A stretch of 64,000 bases of DNA. Source: Selaginella tamariscina. Lineage: Eukaryota > Streptophyta > Lycopodiopsida > Selaginellales > Selaginellaceae. Position numbers and translations under genes: made by a program. The notes under the pieces are model-generated. The model ran no database searches. It was not told the DNA's origin and was given only the letters and a program-made list of their open reading frames with translations. The stretch lies in the NCBI GenBank assembly GCA_003024785.1, contig PUQB01000185.1:363694-427693 (forward strand). The letters are read 5' to 3'. This document shows, in pieces, positions 25,785-37,985 of the stretch (the stretch's first letter is position 1; each line of letters begins with the position of its first letter).

Positions 25785-26246
25785 ATGACATTTGATATGT
25801 GGTGCGCACGTCTTAAGATTGAATGTAGTTTGATGTTGAATACTGAATTACTTCGTAACCTTCACCAGAATTATACAATAAACTTTGGTGAACATCACTC
25901 GATATTTGACCTTGGTAAATTAAAACTGTCACATCGTTATAATAATTATTATGTTTTTTTCCATTAGAGTGTTTAATAAAATTAAAAAATAAACTACCAA
26001 TACATAATTTTGATTTACCGGGTTACTGAAAGGTTTTTACATATAATATTATATATTACACAATACATATATAACAAGGGTTTTGACATATAAAAGTTAC
26101 ACAATACATATACAATGAATGAATGAAGATGCACTTACTCAATATTTTCAATTCAAAAAATATATTAAAACTTCAATTTTTTATTGTCTTCATTATTATT
26201 ATTTTCTTATGTAGAATCACTAGATATAGTTTATTACTATCTCTTT

Positions 26247-26280
<34 letters not shown>

Positions 26281-26689
26281 CAATGTAAATACATATAAAT
26301 TACACACAAACATGTGGGCATATTCTATGTATAATATATTATAGGTATATATAATACATACATATATTATATAATCATGTACATATATATGTATGTTTAT
26401 TTATACATAAGAATTGTTTATTAATTATATTTATAATAAGATCTCTTGTCAAAGTTTTTATTTAAAATGTCAACACGTGTAACATGTAGTTACCAAGTGG
26501 CTATTCAATATCAAAATTATGTGTGAGGAATCAAGTTTTTTAATATGACCCTAAAAGTTTAATTCAAATGTATAATCGGTAGTAATATATTAAATAAAGT
26601 GTTCCACTTAGGCAAGAGACTTAAAGTACTACTCTAAGTTACTTCGAATCTTAAATAAAATCTGAATAGACTTTAGAATGAAGTTAGGG
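25785..26689. other. AT-rich gene-free region
   Basis: About 900 AT-rich bases with a (TA)n tract at 26250-26279. No coding frame was recognised; short ORFs are low-complexity. Confidence 0.6.
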
Positions 26690-27185
26690 CATGAGCTTGT
26701 CTAGGTATACTAAGACAAACATCAAGAATATGTGCCTTACAAATACCTTCGTGACAAAGTTAAGGCATTGTATTTACCCCTTGAGGAATCACCTTTACTT
26801 GGGAGTACAACCTTTATAGGATTTTGATAGACTTAGGGTTAGTATTTAATGGACAAGTGTTTTACTAAACAAATTTCCTAAGGTTAATTTTGAATAACCT
26901 AAGTATATAACCTTGTTAACAAGCTTAAGTTGTTCAACCCTTGGATTCCAAGGTGAACACCCCTAACCAAGTGTGCTAAAGCATACTTAGTTACGAAACC
27001 TAACCTTCTTTAAGCGGATGCTCAAGACTTAGCACCCCAGTGCAAACATAAGCATGTATATTTGTTAGAGTATTCAACTCCTTGGTGACAATTCCATGAC
27101 GCAACCCCAACAGGTGTTCCTTGAGCGTTGTATCATAAGTCGTTTAGCCTAGTGTCATATTTTTATCTTTCATGATGTTGGCTAT
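26690..27185 (-). mobile_element. old inverted LTR, right half (interrupted by the chromovirus)
   Basis: This stretch is a diverged reverse-complement match of the long LTRs at 45166-46935 and 50682-52436; for example TACCCCTTGAGGAATCACC here corresponds to the reverse of GGTGATTCCTCAAGGGGTA there. It breaks off at GGCTAT (27180-27185) and resumes at 34475 after the inserted element. It is a solo or truncated LTR in inverted orientation, older than the insertion. Confidence 0.75.
27181..27185. repeat. target site duplication GCTAT (left)
   Basis: GCTAT directly before the 5' LTR matches GCTAT at 34475-34479 directly after the 3' LTR. A 5-bp duplication is normal for Ty3/gypsy integrase. Confidence 0.9.
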
Positions 27186-28137
27186 TGTCATAGTTTTTAC
27201 TATGATCGACCTTTACTTTGGGTTTGACTGTTGTTACCTACCGAGTTGTGTGGCGAACCCTAGTTGTAGTGAGAAAAGCCCCGCTTAGTGCACTTAGGTG
27301 TTTAGGGGTAGTCCGGCCGGCTGTCACTAGGTACCTCGAGAAACTCTAGGCGAAGGTAGTACTTACCCTCTAGAAAACTCTCCCCAGTTTGACGTAGGTT
27401 TTCCGTTAAATATAGCTTGTCAAAAAGGGTTAGGGACACCCCTAGGGTTGACCTAACCCTAGGGTTGCCCTAACCCCGCCCTAATACCCCCCCTAGGGGT
27501 TAGGTTTAGGGTTAGGTTAGGACAACCATTTTCTCTAAGGGCTGGCATTTTGTGCCAGCCCACTTACTCATTTAGGTAAACAGGGGGGGGGGGTCCGTCA
27601 CATAAATAAGGTAGAGTATATGTAGTGAGGCTTCCTGGGTTCAAAAGAGAGCTCGTTAACCTCCTACCGGTGCAAGCTAAGCTTGTGTCGTCAAGGTGCA
27701 ACCCTCTGTTGTGCCGCCCAAACTTCCACACGACAGGGGTACAACCCACCCTAGGGTTAGACTATCCTTATCGTTGGCAGGATCTTGCCTTTGAGAAGGG
27801 CACGTCACTTCCAAGGAGTTAGCCAGATTCCTTGGTCCGAAAACCTGCTCGCAAGCTCAAAGGTATTGCCCGAGTTCACGTTCCGCAAACTAGTGGTTGA
27901 GGCCTTGCTCCGGCCGCCTCAACCACGCCAAGCTAGGAACACACCTAAACTCGGCTAGTCCGTGCATCCTGATTCACAAGGTGAGTCTCGTTCGTGGACT
28001 TGGTCAGTTAGGGTTTAGTTCCTAAGGGGGTTCCTAATACGGGTTACTTTACCAGATTCCGTGGGGTTTCCAGAGAGGGGATTCCAGGGTTGGCACCTGG
28101 CAAGCCGCCTTTGTGGCACCAGGTAAAAACTCTGACA
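27186..28137 (+). repeat. 5' LTR of the chromovirus
   Basis: It begins TGTCATAG and ends TCTGACA. It contains a cluster of telomere-like units (GGGTTAGG, CCTAACCC, TTTAGGG) at 27428-27525, a run of about ten G at 27582-27592, and an ATAAATAAGG TATA-like box at 27602 that may be the promoter core. Confidence 0.92.
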
Positions 28138-28456
28138 ATTGGTATCGGAGCAAGTTCTCTGCGGTCAGTAGGACTACCTTAAGTCATAGTGTTTCAATGT
28201 TTAGATAACTCTAAATTCTTGATTACTCTATCGCTTTGGTTAACATGTCTGTATTCTGCGCAGAGAGTTTGATCCTGTGAGTTGTCAAACTTCGGAGAAC
28301 ACTTGCTCAGTGAGTCGGCGTGAGATTCTAGGTATGTCCGAAAGTCTTATGCTAGTTCAAGCTGATGTGTGTGGGTGTACAACCTGTGCAGGGTGTTTCC
28401 AACTTACATTGGGAATATTCCAGCATATTCTCCGAGTGTTGAAACTAGGGTTCAAT

Positions 28457-31400
28457 ACGATGAGCAAAAGAAAGCAACCAGAGCCTGAGGCAGAGAGGGC
28501 TGTCGCAGAGGCTCAAAATGAGGAGATGGATGAGCTGATCCAGGTCGACCCCCTAGGTTAGACAGCGACCTGGTTGGCGAAATAATGATGGATGCCCTAA
28601 ACGAACTTCGAGGGGATGTTTGGGGTTGAATGACAGAATCGATAATGTTGCCGTTCGGATTCCAACGAATACGGCAGTGCCAGATGTTCCGCAACCAGAC
28701 ACACGGAAAAAGAAGAAGAAGCATGACTCAGAGTCAGGTTCCTCTGAATCAGATTCTTCGACGGAAGTAGTTGGTGGAGGTCCCAGTAAATTCAAACCGG
28801 TAAAGCCTTCGAATTTCATGGGTTCAAAGGATTACAAGGTTTTGGATGACTGGTTGTATGATATGGAAAGCTATTTCGAGGCTGCTTCCGTGAGAAAGAC
28901 AGAAAAGGTTGCATGTGCTAAGCAGTTTCTTAAAGAAGAAGCTAAGACTTGGTGGCGAATTGTTGAAGGTGAACGTGGATACCGAAACAGCTGGAAGCAC
29001 ATGAAAAAGGAGATCAAAAAGCAGTATATGCCGGATGATCTCGGTTTGCGATTGCGTGCTGACCTGGCACTTTGTCAACAGGGAGTTCGGGGAAGTCCTA
29101 TGGACCACGTTTATCGATTCGAAAGTGTACGGCGATTGGTGCCAAATATGAGCGATGATGAAGCTCGAAGTTGCTTCATGGCTAGCTTGAATGAGAAACG
29201 CGAAGGGAGATCTTAAGGTACAAGCCACAAGCTATCGGGAATGTCAAGAGGCAGCTCAAAAGGTTGCTTATGGCATGTCGTTAGAAGACTTGTACAAAGG
29301 GGAGGAAGCAAAACCTAAACCAAGGAGGTTTCCTCCAAAGTCTGGGTTCAGAAGGTTTGATAGGCGACCAGATCAATCGCCATCAATTCGAAGTGCAAGT
29401 CCCTTTGTTGGCAGTTCCAAGTTTTCGGACACATCAAGACCCACCGGATTTCGGAAACCATTGGCGTTACCACCTCCTCAGCAGACCAAAGGATCGGCTC
29501 CAAAGTCTGCTCCCCCGCGTTCCGCAGGCGGGGTCGTGAAATGTTATAATTGTAACAAGCCTGGTCATTTTGCTAAAGAGTGTCCGGCACCCTCACAACA
29601 ATCAGGACATTTCAAGGCGATGGTAGAAGAGGAAGTTGCTGAACCAGAAACGCTTGAAGATCCGGAAGATGAGTCAGAAGAGGTAATGTTGTGCCAGACA
29701 CAACCTGCCTTATTCGCTATTCAAGACAAAACTGACCCTTTGCTATATTTGACAGGAAGGATACGAGGGGACCGAGTCCGAATGATGATCGATACTGGAG
29801 CAACATACAACTTCATATCGACTAGTCTAGCTCGTCGATTGAATTTGGATGTAATAAAGATGTGTGAAATAAAGATCAATTTTGGCAAAGGTTCTCAAAA
29901 TACTAATAATATAGCAAGGGCAGTTCCTGTCCAAATCAAAGATTGGAAGGCTAAGCTAGACTTAGTTGTCTTGAATATGACGGGGTTTGACTTTGTTCTG
30001 GGTATGGAATGGTTCCATAAACATGTAATCGAAATGAGGGGTTCCGGAGATAATCGAATCACGCTTGCAGCAGATAAAGAAGCCATTAGAAAAACGACGC
30101 TCAGAATGGAAACGCTAACTGATAGGGATTGGAATCCTATGTTCCTTACCTTGACTCAGTTGCGTAAAGCAGTTAGACATCGGGAACGTGTGTTTCTTGC
30201 AATGGTTTTGGATACTGGTGAAGTCAAAATAGGAGATGGTCAAGAACATGTTCCCGAACCTATTTTGGAAGTCTTGAACATGTTTAGGGATGTGTTACCG
30301 GAAGATTTGCCGCCTGAGTTACCTCCACGTCGAGCTGTGGACCACAGAATAGAGGTTTTGCCGGGTTCGTCTCCACCGGCAAGAGCCCCATATCGGTTAA
30401 ATCCTCAAGAGTTGATTGAATTGAAGAGACAGCTGACGGAATTGGTTGGTCGAGGACCACATTCGACCTAGTCGATCACCATATGGTGCACCGATCTTGT
30501 TTGTAATGAAAAAGGATGGTACGATGCGAATGTGTGTGGACTATCGAGCACTGAACGCGATAACTATCAAAAACAAGTATCCTCTTCCGCGAGTGGACGA
30601 CTTTTGATAGACTATCAAAAGCAAAGTATTTTTCAAGAATAGACTTGAGGTCTGGGTACCATCAGATTCGGGTAGCAGAGAATGACATTGAGAAGACCGC
30701 TTTTCGAACGCGTTATGGATCATTTGAGTTTCTAGTCTTGCCATTCGGGTTGTGCAATGCTCCAGCAACTTTTTGCACAATGATGGATGATGTGTTTAGA
30801 GACTATCTAGACGAGTTCGTGGTGGTGTATATTGATGACATTCTTGTTTTCAGTTCGACAATTGAAGAACATGTGGAACACTTAGAAAAAGTGTTTCAGA
30901 GGTTGAGAGAGAACCAGTTGTATGCTAAAGAAAGCAAGTGCGCATTTGGTCAAACCAAGATAGATTTCTTGGGACACTTGATCTCAGTGGGGAGGTTGCC
31001 ATGGACCCAAAGAAAATTCAAGCTATTACTGAGTGGATGACTTAAAAGACGTGCATGAAGTTAGATCATTTCTTGGTCTGACAGGGTATTACCGAAGATT
31101 CATAAAGGGTTACTCGGAAATAGCGGCCCCATTGACAGATCTTACGAAGAACATTCCATGGCATTGGACTCCAGAGTGCCAACGTGCATTCGTCAAACTC
31201 AAAGAGGCTATCTCTTCTGAGCCAGTTTTGCAGTTGCCCATCTTTGAAGATCCCTTTGAAGTAGAATGTGACGCTTCCGACTTTGCAATTGGTGGTGTAT
31301 TGCAACAAAAGGACATCCAGTGTCCTTTTCTCGAAGAAGTTAGATGCCGCGCAAACTCGATGGCCTACTCACGAAAAGGAGATGTATGCTATTGTTGCTT

Positions 31401-33172
31401 CCTTGGAGTATTGGCGTCATTATCTTCCAAGTCATGGCACTGTGGTTTGGACAGATAGTGTAACTCTAAGGTATTTTGAAACGCAGCCGAAGCTATCACC
31501 AAAGTATGCTAGATGGCAGCAGAAGTTGGCACGATTTAGCCTGAAATCAGACATAAGGCGGGAAAGGACAATGTGGTAGCTGATGCACTCAGTAGAAAGG
31601 GTCATCTTCGATTATGTCAGCACCCATGTCAACTTTGGTGGATGAATTTGTGACGGCGTATCCTCAGGACAAGTTTGCTAAAGGCTTTGAGCCTGGTGGC
31701 AAAGAGGAAACAAGTTCATCAATTACGAAGAGATGGTAATATTCCAGCAGGAATAGAAAGTCGAATGGATGCACTCAAACAGGCCATTTTGCGTACGAGA
31801 TGGAGTTCTTTATTATAAAGAAAAGAGACTCTATGTTCCAGAAGGGACATGGAGGGAGAGGTTAAGAGAGCATCACGATTCCTTTGGCAGGACATGGTGG
31901 AAGGCATAAGACGTTGGCTTTGTTGAAACAGGGATTCTATTGGCCGGGTATGATAGATGATGTTGCCAAGTATGTCAAGACATGCCCCACATGTCAACAA
32001 GTAAAAGCGTCGCAAAAACGAGCTGGGAAGTTGCAGTATACCGATTCCAGAGCGGCCATTTCAAAGTGTTACTTTGGACTTTATCATGGGATTGCCAAAA
32101 TCTTGTGGTTTTAATGCGCTCATGGTGGTAGTCGATCGATTTTCAAAGGTTGCTCATTTCATTCCAACTGTAGAGACAGTGAATGCAATTCAAGCAGCAA
32201 AGTTGTTCTTCCACGAAGTCATAAGAGTGCGCGGACTACCGGAAACGATGATCTCAGATCGGGATCCTCGGTTTACGGGAAGTTTTGGGGAACGTTGTTT
32301 AAGCAGTTTGGTACGATGCTGAGTTCAGTACGCTTACCATCCGCAAACGATGGTCAACGGAGAGGGTGAAACCGACAAGTCGAGGACTATCTCAGATGCT
32401 ATGTTCAAGGTGATCAACTTGATTGGGCTGAACACTTAGATATGGCTGAGATATGTTACAATAACTCGATGCACACTGCAATCGGATGTAGCCCGATGGA
32501 AGTGTTAACTGGGAATAAGGGTGGTATTCCTCAGAGTATGGTGTTACCGAAAGACGATAGCAATCGAGTTCCATCTGTAGCAGAGTTCACGGGACAATTG
32601 TATCGAACATGGGAAGCTGCTCGTCAAGCGATGGCTGCAGCACAGGAAAGGTATCGTCAGCAGTACGATAAACATCGGCGGGATGTAGAGTATCAGGTTG
32701 GGGATATGGTATTGTTGAGTACCAAAAACCTGAAGGTTCCAACACTCTTTCGAGGAAGTTTCTATCGCACTACATAGGTCCATACAAGGTGGTGAAGCAA
32801 GTAGGGAAAGTGGCTTATGAGTTAGATCTTCCTCCGAGTTGGGAACAATACACAATGTGTTTCATGTCAATTTACTCGAGCCATTCCACAAGGATGAGAA
32901 ACATCCGCAAGATATGAAAGCTTACGTCCGCCCTGAGCTGGTCGGCGATAGAAGGAGTTCGAAGTTGAGTCGATATTGGATGCAAAGGATATTAAACGGA
33001 GGACGCGAAAACGTAAACGAGAATATCTTGTCAAGTGGAAGGGTTACCCGGCATGCGAGTCGACATGGGAACCATTGGAGAATCTACAGAACGCGATGGA
33101 GTAGTGAAGAGTTTGAGGCAAGGTCTCAAACTGTTAGTAATGATGATAGAATAAAGAACTTTATTTCTTATT
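28457..33172 (+). pseudogene. gag-pol of the chromovirus, frame-broken
   Basis: The gag start is near 28457 (MSKRKQPEPEAE); the capsid-like part includes FLKEEAKTWWRIVEGER. The zinc knuckle is CYNCNKPGHFAKEC (29541-29582). The protease has MMIDTGATYNF (29781 on). RT has FGLCNAPATF and VVYIDDILVFSS (30745-30855). RNase H starts with [16 protein letters not shown] (31263-31310). Integrase has a zinc-finger region ending TCPTCQQVKASQ (near 31985) and the core VVVDRFSKVAHFIPT (32125-32170). The chromodomain REYLVKWKGYPACESTWEPL is at about 33018-33078. At least eight frame breaks separate these parts. In an active copy the polyprotein would make particles, copy RNA to DNA, and target chromatin through the chromodomain. 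Confidence 0.88.
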
Positions 33173-33516
33173 AACCAGGGGCCGGCAACAACACTAACTA
33201 GAGGCCTCCATATAAATTCTAGTTAACTAAAGAAATTAACCAGTGTTGTGCGTCGGGTGACAGACTTTGCAGACGTGCAAAAGGTCTCCAAATGACTTCA
33301 TGTCGCAGGTGGTGCCTCCGGCAGCTGGTTTCGACTCAGTGAACGACGGTTCTGAAGTATTGGCTTCGCGTAATGCAAGGGGGGTAATAAAACTTGTGAA
33401 CTTTTGGCTGACTCCGCATAGAGTGATATGTTAGTTTTGGTTAATTTTTCCTAACATTATCTAGTCTTGGAGTTAGACGTCAACGAGGACGTTGACATTT
33501 TCAAAGGCGGGGAGTG

Positions 33517-34474
33517 TGTCATAGTTTTTACTATGACTCGACCCTTTACTTTGGGGTTTGACTGTTGTTACCTACCGAGTTGTGTGACGAACCCTAGTTA
33601 GTGAAACAGCCCGCTTAGTGCACTTGGTGTTTAGGGGTAGTCCGCCGGCCGTGTCATTAGGTATCAGAAACTCTAGGCGAAGCTAGTACTTACCTCTAGA
33701 AACTCTCCCCCAGTTTGACGTAGGTTTTCCGTTAAATATAGCTTGTCAAAAAGGGTTAGGGACACCCCTAGGGTTGACCTAACCCTAGGGTTGCCCTAAC
33801 CCCACGCCCTAATACCCCCCCCTAGGGGTTAGGTTTAGGGTTAGGTTAGGACAACCATTTTCTCTAAGGGCTGGCATTTTGTGCCAGCCCACTTACTCAT
33901 TTAGGTAAACAGGGGGGGGGGGTCCGTCACATAAATAAGGTAGAGTATATGTAGTGAGGCTTCCTGGGTTCAAAAGAGAGCTCGTTAACCTCCTACCGGT
34001 GCAAGCTAAGCTTGTGTCGTCAAGGTGCAACCCTCTGTTGTGCCGCCCAAACTTCCACACGACAGGGGTACAACCCACCCTAGGGTTAGACTATCCTTAT
34101 CGTTGGCAGGATCTTGCCTTTGAGACAGGGCACGTCACTTCCAAGGAGTTAGCCAGATTCCTTGGTCCGAAAACCTGCTCGCAAGCTCAAAGGTATTGCC
34201 CGAGTTCACGTTCCGCAGAACTAGTGGTTGAGGCCTTGCTCCGGCCGCCTCAACCACGCCAAGCTAGGAACAACACCTATAACTCGGCCAGTCCGTGCAT
34301 CCTGATTCACAAGGTGAGTCTCGTTCGTGGACTTGGTCAGTTAGGGTTTAAGTTCCTAAGGGTTGGGTTCCTAATACGGGTTACTTTACCAGATTCCGTG
34401 GGGTTTCCAGAGAGGGGATTCCAGGGTTGGCACCTGGCAAGCCGCCTTTGTGGCACCAGGTAAAAACTCTGACA
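33517..34474 (+). repeat. 3' LTR of the chromovirus
   Basis: A near-identical copy of 27186-28137, with the same telomere-like cluster and G-run (33911-33921), ending CTCTGACA. It is followed by the right-hand GCTAT target duplication. Confidence 0.92.
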
Positions 34475-34715
34475 GCTATCATGCCATAACACCTTAAATT
34501 TAAGAATTACATCACCTTAGAGGTGTTCCTAACCCTATTTAACATGCCGTACTCATTTACATTAAATAATAAGTTTAATTAGAATGTCAAAATTCAGGGA
34601 GAGTTTTTTAAAAGGTAACTGCTACCTTTGCTTAGACTTTCTCGTGATATCTAAGAACAACTAATCAGACTACCCCTAAACACCTAAGTGCACTAAGCAA
34701 GATTGTTTTTTATTA
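34475..34715 (-). mobile_element. old inverted LTR, left half (after the insertion)
   Basis: GCTATCATGCCATAACACC continues the inverted LTR that stopped at 27185. The stretch near 34605-34710 is the reverse of the LTR start region at about 45258-45370 (for example CTACCCCTAAACACCTAAGTG). Joining the two halves restores a single decayed LTR. Confidence 0.72.
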
Positions 34716-35841
34716 GATATAAAGTTCATCACATCATCCAGTAGATAAGAAAATCTTTAAAGTAAAAAATCAAATCATAATAAAAATTATGACATCTCTT
34801 CTTTGTCTCTCTCTATATAGATTTATATATATGTAAACCAATGTTATACATGTGTATATATTATATATATATATTTAAATATAACATTGTATATGTTCTT
34901 ATCAAACTCTTACAAAACTTATGTCATTTTTAATTTAAATACATGCTTTATATATATAGCACACACATTTATGTGTTTATAGACAAGAGACCTTTTTATT
35001 CACATTAATACCTTTATTTATGTTCTTCTATAAAATAATAATTAATATATCAAATGTGTGTATGTGTATATAAAATATTAATATCTTACATATAAATTAT
35101 TAACATTTTAATGAATCTTCTACTTACTCGCTTTTTATTTATAGGTTATAGATCTTCCATTGTGTATCCACTTTTCATCAATCTTTAGAAAATAATAAAT
35201 ATTAATATGATTAATTAGAAAAATAAACTCATGGTAAAATAAATAATTTTTTTAAATTTTATTCATTGAGGCAATTAACTACCTACTAGTGGAAAGTGAA
35301 CTCATTTGATTCAATTATAAAAAATTAATTTATATAAAAACAATTTAATTTTCAAGATGAAATACAAGAGAACTTATAGTAATATTTCTTTTTACTAATT
35401 GAAATTTAAAATTGTTATAATGTTAATTAGTAACTTAGGACTCACAAGTATGAAATTTTATATTCGGTATAATAATTAGTTTAAAAGAAATTCTTATCCA
35501 CTAATTATATTTTATTTATGCTTGTAAATTATGAATTGCAATAGTTTTCACAAAAATTAAAAATTAAAAACCCAAATAAATTTAAAAAGTTCATTACATT
35601 AATCAAATTAAAGCATTTCCTAAAATTTTACATATACAACAAACCAATATATTCAAAAGAAAAAGCTCTTAAATATTTTGTATACTTTATAAGTGTTTAC
35701 ATATGAAAGTCTACATTATACAATTAATGTTTAAATGAATAATATTATAAAAGAATATATAAACATTAATATTGAATATTACATAATATCCACACTGTAA
35801 ATTATACATAAAGAAGTTAATTGTAACACTTGTCAAATTTT

Positions 35842-35872
<31 letters not shown>

Positions 35873-37985
35873 TATATAAGTTACCATACACATCAATCAA
35901 AGAAATTAAAACATTTTGAGAACATACTAAATGTATTTTATATGCATTACACAACACAAAGGCATAATCATATTTATGCATACATGTATAAATTTATTTG
36001 TTTATATATTTTATTCAAATAGATATATCTTAATACTTTCAGTACAAGTTACTAAGTTTTACACTAAATACAACTTACGTGTATGTGTGTATATGTAATT
36101 ATATATGTATGTGTATATGTAACTTCTCTTTATTTGTATATATATGTTTATGTTTTATGAAATATTTCCATAACAGTGAAATAATAAATAATTATTATTA
36201 AATTAATATTAATTAAGAAAATTTAATTTGTAATTGTAATTGTTGAAACTATTCTATATGTTTACCAAGTGTATGATAAAGATAGCTTGTAACTTATATA
36301 CATAATTAAAATAAACAGAAACATCTAAAGTGCTAAAACATAGCATGCCATTTTTGTATTTAGCCATAATATAAATGTTCCTTTATAATAATTTATTAAA
36401 TAATTTAATATTTTAATGATTCATAATACTAATTTTATACGGTAATATAACTAATTATTATGCACCACTACGTAAAATCTAGACACCCTCGTAAAACCAC
36501 CCGACCTTCCCAAAATTGTCTTTAATGCTTCCAATTTTAATGTGTCCTTAATTCTCTATTATATCTAGGTATATCTACTTAGAAATATTCTATACTAATA
36601 AACTTCAATATAATTTAATTTTTAATTATTGTTAAGTATTCTTAATTATTTACAATGGACTGATTTAAATTTATTTATTTTTTAAATAACTTTTTAATAA
36701 AAAATAAGCTTTGACTTTGGCCACTATACCATTGTTTTAATACCGGAATGGATCCTCGACAATGGATCGGTATACTGGACGATGTCCTTATTCAAGCATA
36801 TTTTAGGAATATTAATAGGTTTTTTTTTTATATATATTCAAGTACATTCCAAAATATTTAACTAATTATAACTAGATTTCCATCCAATTCAAGCATCTAT
36901 TGGAAACTTTGACACTCTACAAGATTGGAGTACACACACGCACGCACACACAGACATGCGTGTGGTGTATATACGTATTATTTACTATATTACACAGTTA
37001 AATATATTTATGTAACCCATAATCGTTAAGAGAGAGTAGAATTCAGAAATAATGTTTGAAGTAAATCAGCTGAATTTATTGTTTTATAAATATTTTTCAA
37101 ATGGGTAGGCGGGAACCATGGAGTTTATTAATTAATTAAATGTTATGTATTAATTTAATATTATATTTTTATATACTAAAATGATTTTAATGCATATCAT
37201 ATGTAATCGGTTATACGAAGATAAAAAGGATAATCAGAACATATTGCATTTATTAAAACCATTAAATCATCAGTGTTGTTTGTTTGTTTGGCTTATTATA
37301 TAAATGAAAAATATTGAAATATGCTCTCTCTCTCTCTCTCAAACATAAATATATATTTTGATATATAATGGATTACCGGGCTTATCATTTATGTTGCAAG
37401 AGTGGCTATTGTGAAGCAGCTACAGTTTACACGTGTGTGTGTGTGATGTGTGTGTGAGAGAGAGAGAGATATATGTACACGACCTTCCATGTTTATAATG
37501 TGATATACATTATCATAATGAATTTGGGAGGCAAATTTTAGCATGTTATATAAACATATAAATAGGTTGCTGGGTATGGTTGTAACAATATTTAAATGAT
37601 ATTATATATCATGTCCAAGAATACAATACATGCTGACCTTTCTACTTGAAATTAGAGCACACTTTTTTGTTAGATAATTAGTCTCTTTAGTTAAATTCAT
37701 AGGCAAACACATACGGTCGCATATGAGCATAACTCGTACGTATACGTATATGTGTACACTGTAATAAGAAAGTAGTCTACGTATATCAGTACAGTGATCT
37801 GTACGGTACACACACGAACAAACAACGGAATTTTAGTTATATCGAGGAATATTAGTTCACGGTTCTAACCTCCCGGATATATGGAGTAACCGTATACAAC
37901 TGCCACGTTTTCTCCCGTGTTTTTCTGCAGGCTACAGGGCCGACAGAATCCCGTGCTTCACGGTGTTGGTCTCCTGTGAACAGAC
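34716..37985. other. AT-rich gene-free region
   Basis: About 3.3 kb of AT-rich DNA with (TA)n tracts, a copy of the dispersed repeat at 36595-36880, and a (GT)n(GA)n tract at 37434-37470. No coding frame was recognised. The last 130 bases before 37985 are GC-richer and probably hold the promoter of the next gene. Confidence 0.6.
36595..36880. repeat. dispersed AT-rich repeat, copy B
   Basis: Shares ordered blocks with 21735-21965. Copy B contains an extra GC-richer insert at about 36725-36800 that copy A lacks. Confidence 0.6.

Larger units (their letters stand above)
27186..34474 (+). mobile_element. complete Ty3/gypsy chromovirus with LTRs and TSD
   Basis: A 7,289-bp element with LTRs of 952 bp (27186-28137) and 958 bp (33517-34474), both starting TGTCATAG and ending CTCTGACA. 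A primer binding site TGGTATCGGAGC (28140-28151) complements the 3' end of initiator tRNA-Met. A polypurine tract AAAGGCGGGGAG lies at 33503-33514. Order of domains: gag, CCHC, protease, RT, RNase H, integrase, chromodomain. The LTRs differ mainly by short indels, so the insertion is fairly young. It sits in an older LTR of a related family. Confidence 0.93.

Noticed and set aside
27564-27749. 61-codon minus-strand ORF present in both LTRs
   Set aside because: Conserved only because the LTRs are copies; it is antisense to the likely promoter and has no domain.
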